From the NCBI GenBank assembly GCA_024743255.1, contig JANSWY010000001.1, forward strand, positions 248,001-312,000: a stretch of 64,000 bases of DNA, given 5' to 3'. The translations under genes were made by a program, and so were the position numbers. This DNA is from a bacterium (GTDB lineage: Bacteria; Bacteroidota; Bacteroidia; Cytophagales; Cyclobacteriaceae). The notes below the pieces were generated by a model. That model was given only the letters and a program-made list of their open reading frames with translations. It had not been told where the DNA came from and did no database searches. Position 1 is the first letter of the stretch; each line of letters begins with the position of its first letter. Below are positions 59,927 to 64,000 of the stretch, piece by piece.

Positions 59927-61477
59927 TTGAGTGTTGAATTAGTTATCAATTCAACTCAAAATGGATGTCGAATAGCCCTTTTAAAGAATAAGCAAATAGT
60001 AGAGTACCACCAGGAAGAGGATGGTGCACAATTTAATGTTGGTGACGTATATCTAGGAAACGTACGTAAAGTAGTTCCAGGACTTAATGCGGCATTTATT
60101 GACATAGGTTACGAGAAAGACGCTTTCTTGCACTATCTTGATCTGGGACCACAGGTACAGTCACTCAACAAATTCACAAAGTTTGCTTTAACAAGAAAAA
60201 ACACCAGTGCGAAATTAGGCAAGTTCCGTATGGAGCCTGATATCGATAAATTTGGTAAGATCAATCAGGTCCTTACCAAGAATCAAAAAATACTGGTTCA
60301 GGTTGTAAAAGAACCTATTTCTACAAAAGGCCCACGACTATCTTGCGAGTTGTCACTAGCCGGAAGATTTCTAGTGCTAGTTCCTTTCTCAGACGTTGTG
60401 AGTGTTTCCAAAAAAATCACTGACAGTAACGAGAGAAAGCGTTTGCTTCGATTAGTAAGCTCTATCAAGCCTGAAGGCTTTGGAGTAATTATTCGAACGG
60501 TTGCCAACACCAAGGATGTAAAAGAACTTGATAAAGATCTTAGAAACCTTGTTGATATTTGGGAAAAGGGAATCAGAACCCTAAAAACAGCAAAAGCCCG
60601 GGATAAAGTTATTGGCGAGATGAATCGCGCCAACTCAATTCTTAGAGACGTACTAAGTGAGTCATTTGATTCTATTACGGTAGATGATAAATCACTGCAT
60701 TCAGAAATAAGTCAGTACGTACAAAAAATCGCTCCCGATAAAGAAAAGCTCGTTAAACTGTACAATTCGAAGGTAAAGATCTTCGAACAGTATAATGTTG
60801 AAAAGCAACTCAAATCCTTATTTGGTCAATCTGTAAGTATTGCAGGTGGAGGTTATCTAATCATTGAACATACTGAAGCTCTTCACGTAATTGATGTGAA
60901 CAGCGGAAATAAGTCAAATGCTGAAGATAACCAGGAAGCAACAGCCCTAAAAGTGAATCTGGAGGCGGCAAAAGAAATTGCTCGTCAGCTAAGATTACGT
61001 GATATGGGTGGAATTATCGTTATCGACTTCATTGATATGAGAAGATCTGAGAATAAACGTCAGGTTTTTGATAAAATGAAGGAGGAGATGAAAGACGATC
61101 GTTCTAAGTTTACCATTCTTCCGCTTTCCAAGTTTGGCTTAATGCAAATCACTCGTCAAAGAGTGAGGCCTGAGCTGAATATTAAGACCAAGGAAGTTTG
61201 CCCAACATGTGATGGAACTGGTAAAATCTCAGCCTCTATTTTGGTTGGAGATCAGATCGAGTCTTATGTTAATCATTTCATGACGAAACAGAATGAAAAG
61301 AAATTAACATTGGCGGTTCATCCATTCTTGTATGCATACTTTACAAAAGGAATCTATTCAAGAAGAGTACAGTGGTTCATGAAGTACTTCAGATGGATCA
61401 ACATCATTGAAGATTCGTCACTGGCAATTACGGAATATCACTTCCATAATTCCGCTGGAGACTTAATTGAACTTTAA
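59927..61477 (+). CDS. rng: Ribonuclease G (RNase E/G family)
   Basis: The 516-residue protein has the S1 domain (DVYLGNVRKVVPGLNAAFID), the catalytic DNase-like region (HVIDVNSGNKS; DFIDMRRSENKR) and the zinc-link CPTCDGTG. It lacks the long C-terminal tail of RNase E. It matures 16S rRNA 5' ends and degrades mRNA. The start is TTG at 59927, since an in-frame stop precedes it. It is the last gene of the HU/TPR/mini-protein transcript and ends at a stem-loop at 61488. Confidence 0.94.
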   Translation: MSVELVINSTQNGCRIALLKNKQIVEYHQEEDGAQFNVGDVYLGNVRKVVPGLNAAFIDIGYEKDAFLHYLDLGPQVQSLNKFTKFALTRKNTSAKLGKFRMEPDIDKFGKINQVLTKNQKILVQVVKEPISTKGPRLSCELSLAGRFLVLVPFSDVVSVSKKITDSNERKRLLRLVSSIKPEGFGVIIRTVANTKDVKELDKDLRNLVDIWEKGIRTLKTAKARDKVIGEMNRANSILRDVLSESFDSITVDDKSLHSEISQYVQKIAPDKEKLVKLYNSKVKIFEQYNVEKQLKSLFGQSVSIAGGGYLIIEHTEALHVIDVNSGNKSNAEDNQEATALKVNLEAAKEIARQLRLRDMGGIIVIDFIDMRRSENKRQVFDKMKEEMKDDRSKFTILPLSKFGLMQITRQRVRPELNIKTKEVCPTCDGTGKISASILVGDQIESYVNHFMTKQNEKKLTLAVHPFLYAYFTKGIYSRRVQWFMKYFRWINIIEDSSLAITEYHFHNSAGDLIEL

Positions 61478-61487
61478 AATATCAATT

Positions 61488-61522
61488 CCCTTGCAGTATT
61501 GTATCAAACAATATTGCAGGGG
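61488..61522. terminator. Stem-loop between rng and the convergent barrel gene
   Basis: CCCTTGCAGTATTG and CAATATTGCAGGGG form a 14-bp stem with two mismatches and a 7-nt loop. T-tracts are weak on both sides, so termination is likely but not certain in either direction. Confidence 0.55.
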
Positions 61523-61524
61523 GA

Positions 61525-62166
61525 TTAAAATTTCAACCCTACATCAACTGTAAACGCTGTGCTTCTAACAGCTAACTCATCATCCAAAGGAATCGTAGTA
61601 TTTACCACATTCACCAAACCTCGATTATAGGTAAACCCACCGAATAAAGTTGTACTAACACCAACCCTATATTCAACTCCGGCACCTAGAATTGCAGAGG
61701 AATCAAATATTTGAAATTCATCAACCAATACATATTCTTCAAGATCTGGCTCATCAAAAATCTTCACTTCTCCTGAGATACCAACCTGAAAGAAAATATT
61801 CATATCGGGCTGAACTTCGTTGGTATAGAGTTTTAAAGTAATCGGAATTTGTAAGTATTGCAGATTATAAAGCTCTTCCTGGTTCACAAAGCTTCCACCA
61901 TTTTCTCCGGTAATGGTGACTCCTACAGGTTTTGGCAAGAAAATTAAACCAGTGCTGAAATAGTAATTATCAGTCATGGCATAATCTACTATCAACCCTA
62001 AAGAGAATCTTGTATTAACACCGCTACCTTCAACATCTAATGTATCAGAAAACTGATCAACCCTACTATTGACAAATGTAGGAGAAAATTTAAGTCCCAA
62101 TTCGACCTGGCTGAAAGATGCATGTGCGATTAGTATACCAAATAAGAGAAAAATGAGTTTCTTCAT
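61525..62166 (-). CDS. Outer-membrane beta-barrel protein (PorT-like)
   Basis: From the ATG at 62166 the protein has signal MKKLIFLLFGILIAHASFSQ and an OmpA-like 8-strand barrel (about 210 residues mature). Strands such as VELGLKFSPTFVNSR, YFSTGLIFLPKPVG, LYNLQYLQIPITLKLY and AFTVDVGLKF end in F/Y as expected of outer-membrane strands. It resembles PorT-like and general outer_membrane beta-barrel families in Bacteroidota; which one is unresolved. It is divergent from gldB with a 109-bp gap. Confidence 0.82.
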   Translation of the reverse strand: MKKLIFLLFGILIAHASFSQVELGLKFSPTFVNSRVDQFSDTLDVEGSGVNTRFSLGLIVDYAMTDNYYFSTGLIFLPKPVGVTITGENGGSFVNQEELYNLQYLQIPITLKLYTNEVQPDMNIFFQVGISGEVKIFDEPDLEEYVLVDEFQIFDSSAILGAGVEYRVGVSTTLFGGFTYNRGLVNVVNTTIPLDDELAVRSTAFTVDVGLKF

Positions 62167-62275
62167 AGTAATTCGAAGCTTATTAAATGGCCTTTTCAAA
62201 AGGCTTTTCTAATTTTGATCAAAAATAGCCTTTAATAAAGATTTTTCGTATTAAACGGCAGAAAGTGTTTTAAGT

Positions 62276-63277
62276 ATGAATAAATACAGATTTGTGTTGG
62301 CGTCAATAATTTTGGTTGCCACTTTTTTAAGCAGTTGTGATAGTGACTTAGAAACATGTACTACGGTACCCGAACAGGTTCCTGAAATAGAGTGGGTCAA
62401 ATTTGATCATCTGGCTGTTGGTGCCTCTGAAGAGGAATTGCAAGTATTGCTGAAAACACATTCATCATACAGCAAACTGTTTTTATTATCTAATAAGTTT
62501 CCCAATTATGCGGCACTAGCCAAAAGTGTACATCATCTCACAAATAATCCTTCACTTGATACACTGCGCATAGAAACTAATAATGCTTTTGGTGATCAAA
62601 AGGAAATAAAGCAGGAGTTTGAGGAGGCATTTGCCAGATTAAGTCAATTCTATCCAGAGACAAAGACGCCTAAAATTTATACTACTCTTACAGGATTTGG
62701 AAAAGAAATGTACTTATCAGATTCATTGATCATTATGAGTTTGGATTACTATGCTGGTAAGGAGGCTACTTTTAGACCATTGGGAATTCCAGATTATATC
62801 ATGAGAAGATATGAACCAGAATATCTTACCAATCTTGTGATGACATATCTCTCAGAAAATTACAATAAGGTAAACCCCAAGGATAATTCTATGTTGGGGG
62901 AAATGATTAGCTATGGCAAGACTTATTATTTCAACCAGCAAATGTTGCCATGTAAGAGTGATACCATTATCACTGGCTACTCCGGAGCAGAGATGGCTAA
63001 AGTAAAAGCTAATCAGGAAGTGATTTGGGCGCATTTTATCAATAATGAACTTCTATATGAGACCAATCATTTCGTTATTAATAAGTATATCCAGGAAAGA
63101 CCAAGTGTTTATGAAATTGGTGATGAATGCCCAGGTAGAATTGGAAGATGGGTTGGTCTGGAAATAGTAAAAGCTTATATGGATAAGAATCCAGAAGTGA
63201 CCTTACAGGAGTTAATGGCAGAAACTGATGCTCAGAAGATATTTTCTAAGTCGAAATACAAGCCTAAAAACAATTAG
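62276..63277 (+). CDS. gldB: Gliding motility lipoprotein GldB
   Basis: The 333-residue protein has a lipoprotein signal with lipobox LSSC (Cys21). The conserved segments LRIETNNAFGDQKEI, RPLGIPDYIMRRYEPEYLT and the C-terminal GRIGRWVGLEIVKAYMDKNPE, ending IFSKSKYKPKNN, are typical of GldB. The mature part resembles metallopeptidase-fold proteins without the HExxH site. GldB is needed for gliding. It is transcribed alone here, away from gldD/gldE. Confidence 0.9.
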   Translation: MNKYRFVLASIILVATFLSSCDSDLETCTTVPEQVPEIEWVKFDHLAVGASEEELQVLLKTHSSYSKLFLLSNKFPNYAALAKSVHHLTNNPSLDTLRIETNNAFGDQKEIKQEFEEAFARLSQFYPETKTPKIYTTLTGFGKEMYLSDSLIIMSLDYYAGKEATFRPLGIPDYIMRRYEPEYLTNLVMTYLSENYNKVNPKDNSMLGEMISYGKTYYFNQQMLPCKSDTIITGYSGAEMAKVKANQEVIWAHFINNELLYETNHFVINKYIQERPSVYEIGDECPGRIGRWVGLEIVKAYMDKNPEVTLQELMAETDAQKIFSKSKYKPKNN

Positions 63278-63278
63278 A

Positions 63279-64000
63279 TCATTGAGGCAATTCAAATAAA
63301 TTCTTTTGTGTTGCTCCGGTAAGAATATCATTTTGTAGTTCGATCATTTTATTCTTGTCGAAGAGCTTTTCCGCAATGTTTCTGGAGTGTTTTTGAGCCT
63401 GAAGCAGCATTTCAGAAGATTTCAGATATGGTTTGATTTTATCAACAAACTCAGAAGGCTTATCAGGGTTGTAATAGAAACCGCAATTGGAAGATTCGAT
63501 TACTTCTCTTGTCCATCCGTCCAAATTGGAGATAATCAATTTCCCACTTGCCAGTCCATCAAAAAACTTGTTAGGCGAGCCGGAATGTAGAACCCGTATG
63601 TTCTGGAAGCTAATATAAAATGCATCATGTTCAGCTATTAGGTTCTTCAGCTCATGTTGGTTTCTAAACCCCAGAACCTGGAAATTCTTGAGTGATTTAG
63701 ATAAGTTAGAAATCTCCTCAAATCGGGCTCCAGCTCCAACCACTGTGAACTCAAGCGGGAGAGATTGCTTCTCACATATTTTTGCTACTTCAACTAGATA
63801 CTCGAGGTGATTAGCCAGACCAACTGTACCACAATATAAAACTCTCAGCTTGGAGGTACTTTCAACATAGTTGGGTTCAAATAGTTGGTTATCGCAAAAA
63901 TTGGGAATTACAAAAACTGGTTTTGTAGGAACAATTTGCTCAATGTGATCCTTAATCTCCGGAGATAGTGCAACAATTTTATCTGCATTTTTATATGATG
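63279..64000 (-). CDS. Glycosyltransferase (GT4-like), cut by right edge
   Basis: The frame is open to the window end, so the N-terminus is missing and about 240 residues are visible. The visible C-terminal half has the GT-B features FVIPNFCDNQLFEPN, LRVLYCGTVGLANHLEYLV, FTVVGAGARFEEI, VLGFRNQHEL and HSGSPNKFFDGLASGKL followed by IISNLDGWTREVIE. An E-x7-E-type donor site lies near SGSPNKFFDGLASGK. It resembles WbuB-like sugar transferases. The acceptor and donor are unknown. It is convergent with gldB by 1 bp. Confidence 0.82.
   Translation of the reverse strand, partial: SYKNADKIVALSPEIKDHIEQIVPTKPVFVIPNFCDNQLFEPNYVESTSKLRVLYCGTVGLANHLEYLVEVAKICEKQSLPLEFTVVGAGARFEEISNLSKSLKNFQVLGFRNQHELKNLIAEHDAFYISFQNIRVLHSGSPNKFFDGLASGKLIISNLDGWTREVIESSNCGFYYNPDKPSEFVDKIKPYLKSSEMLLQAQKHSRNIAEKLFDKNKMIELQNDILTGATQKNLFELPQ

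Overview
The window is an AT-rich chromosomal segment of a gliding member of the Bacteroidota, most likely a Cytophagales-type bacterium. The evidence is gliding-motility genes at three places (gldJ; gldD with gldE; gldB), a FecR/ECF sigma pair, many Bacteroidota-restricted families (DUF4175, DUF4301, an Ig-like 'TPTGGPKDTIPP' lipoprotein, a tiny MPCGKKRKRHK-type protein) and promoter -7 boxes of the TAnnTTTG type. Several genes appear to start with TTG or GTG. No rRNA, tRNA, CRISPR array, prophage or insertion sequence was recognised.

Layout. 1-3.8 kb: a minus-strand cluster of an alkylglycerol-monooxygenase-like membrane hydroxylase, a polytopic membrane protein with a duplicated His motif, and a His/Met-rich exported protein cut by the left edge. 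3.9-8.2 kb: small genes, a SMUG2-type glycosylase, a lipoprotein, and a TerB / KirBac K+ channel / YccF / zinc-finger operon. 8.2-12.9 kb: fadH, a beta-propeller lipoprotein and a fatty-acid desaturase. 13.0-15.2 kb: ECF sigma, FecR-type anti-sigma and a small protein, with no TonB receptor. 15.4-19.9 kb: a beta-oxidation operon (MarR, FadN-like, four-helix-bundle protein, thiolase). 20-25.6 kb: lipoproteins, TPM-domain proteins, a YHS protein and a NarL-type two-component system.

25.7-36.7 kb looks like the replication-origin region. A 436-bp AT-rich intergenic stretch (27544-27979) carries several DnaA-box-like 9-mers. About 4.6 kb away, two perfect 16-bp parS-type palindromes lie between mnmG and ybeY. 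The flanking operon reads DUF4175, RsbW-like ATPase, ybeY, [parS x2], mnmG, methyltransferase, Ig-like lipoprotein, ending at the candidate origin. 36.8-49.9 kb holds xth, comF, gldJ, mfd, an S1/P1 nuclease, DUF4301, an AraC regulator with a dehydrogenase, and Hsp20. 50.0-52.8 kb is a tandem array of three paralogous exported proteins. 52.9-64 kb holds recG, gldD, gldE, ssb, mutY, then HU, a TPR protein, an mS38-like mini-protein and rng, then an outer-membrane barrel, gldB and a glycosyltransferase cut by the right edge.

The most interesting regulatory signal is a shared promoter layout. An identical 15-mer containing TGCATGCA sits in the -33 region, 16-17 bp upstream of a TATCTTTR -7 box, in front of both the marR/beta-oxidation operon and the AGMO-like hydroxylase cluster. 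This suggests that one MarR repressor links fatty-acid degradation to an uncharacterised ether-lipid or alkyl-oxidation membrane system.
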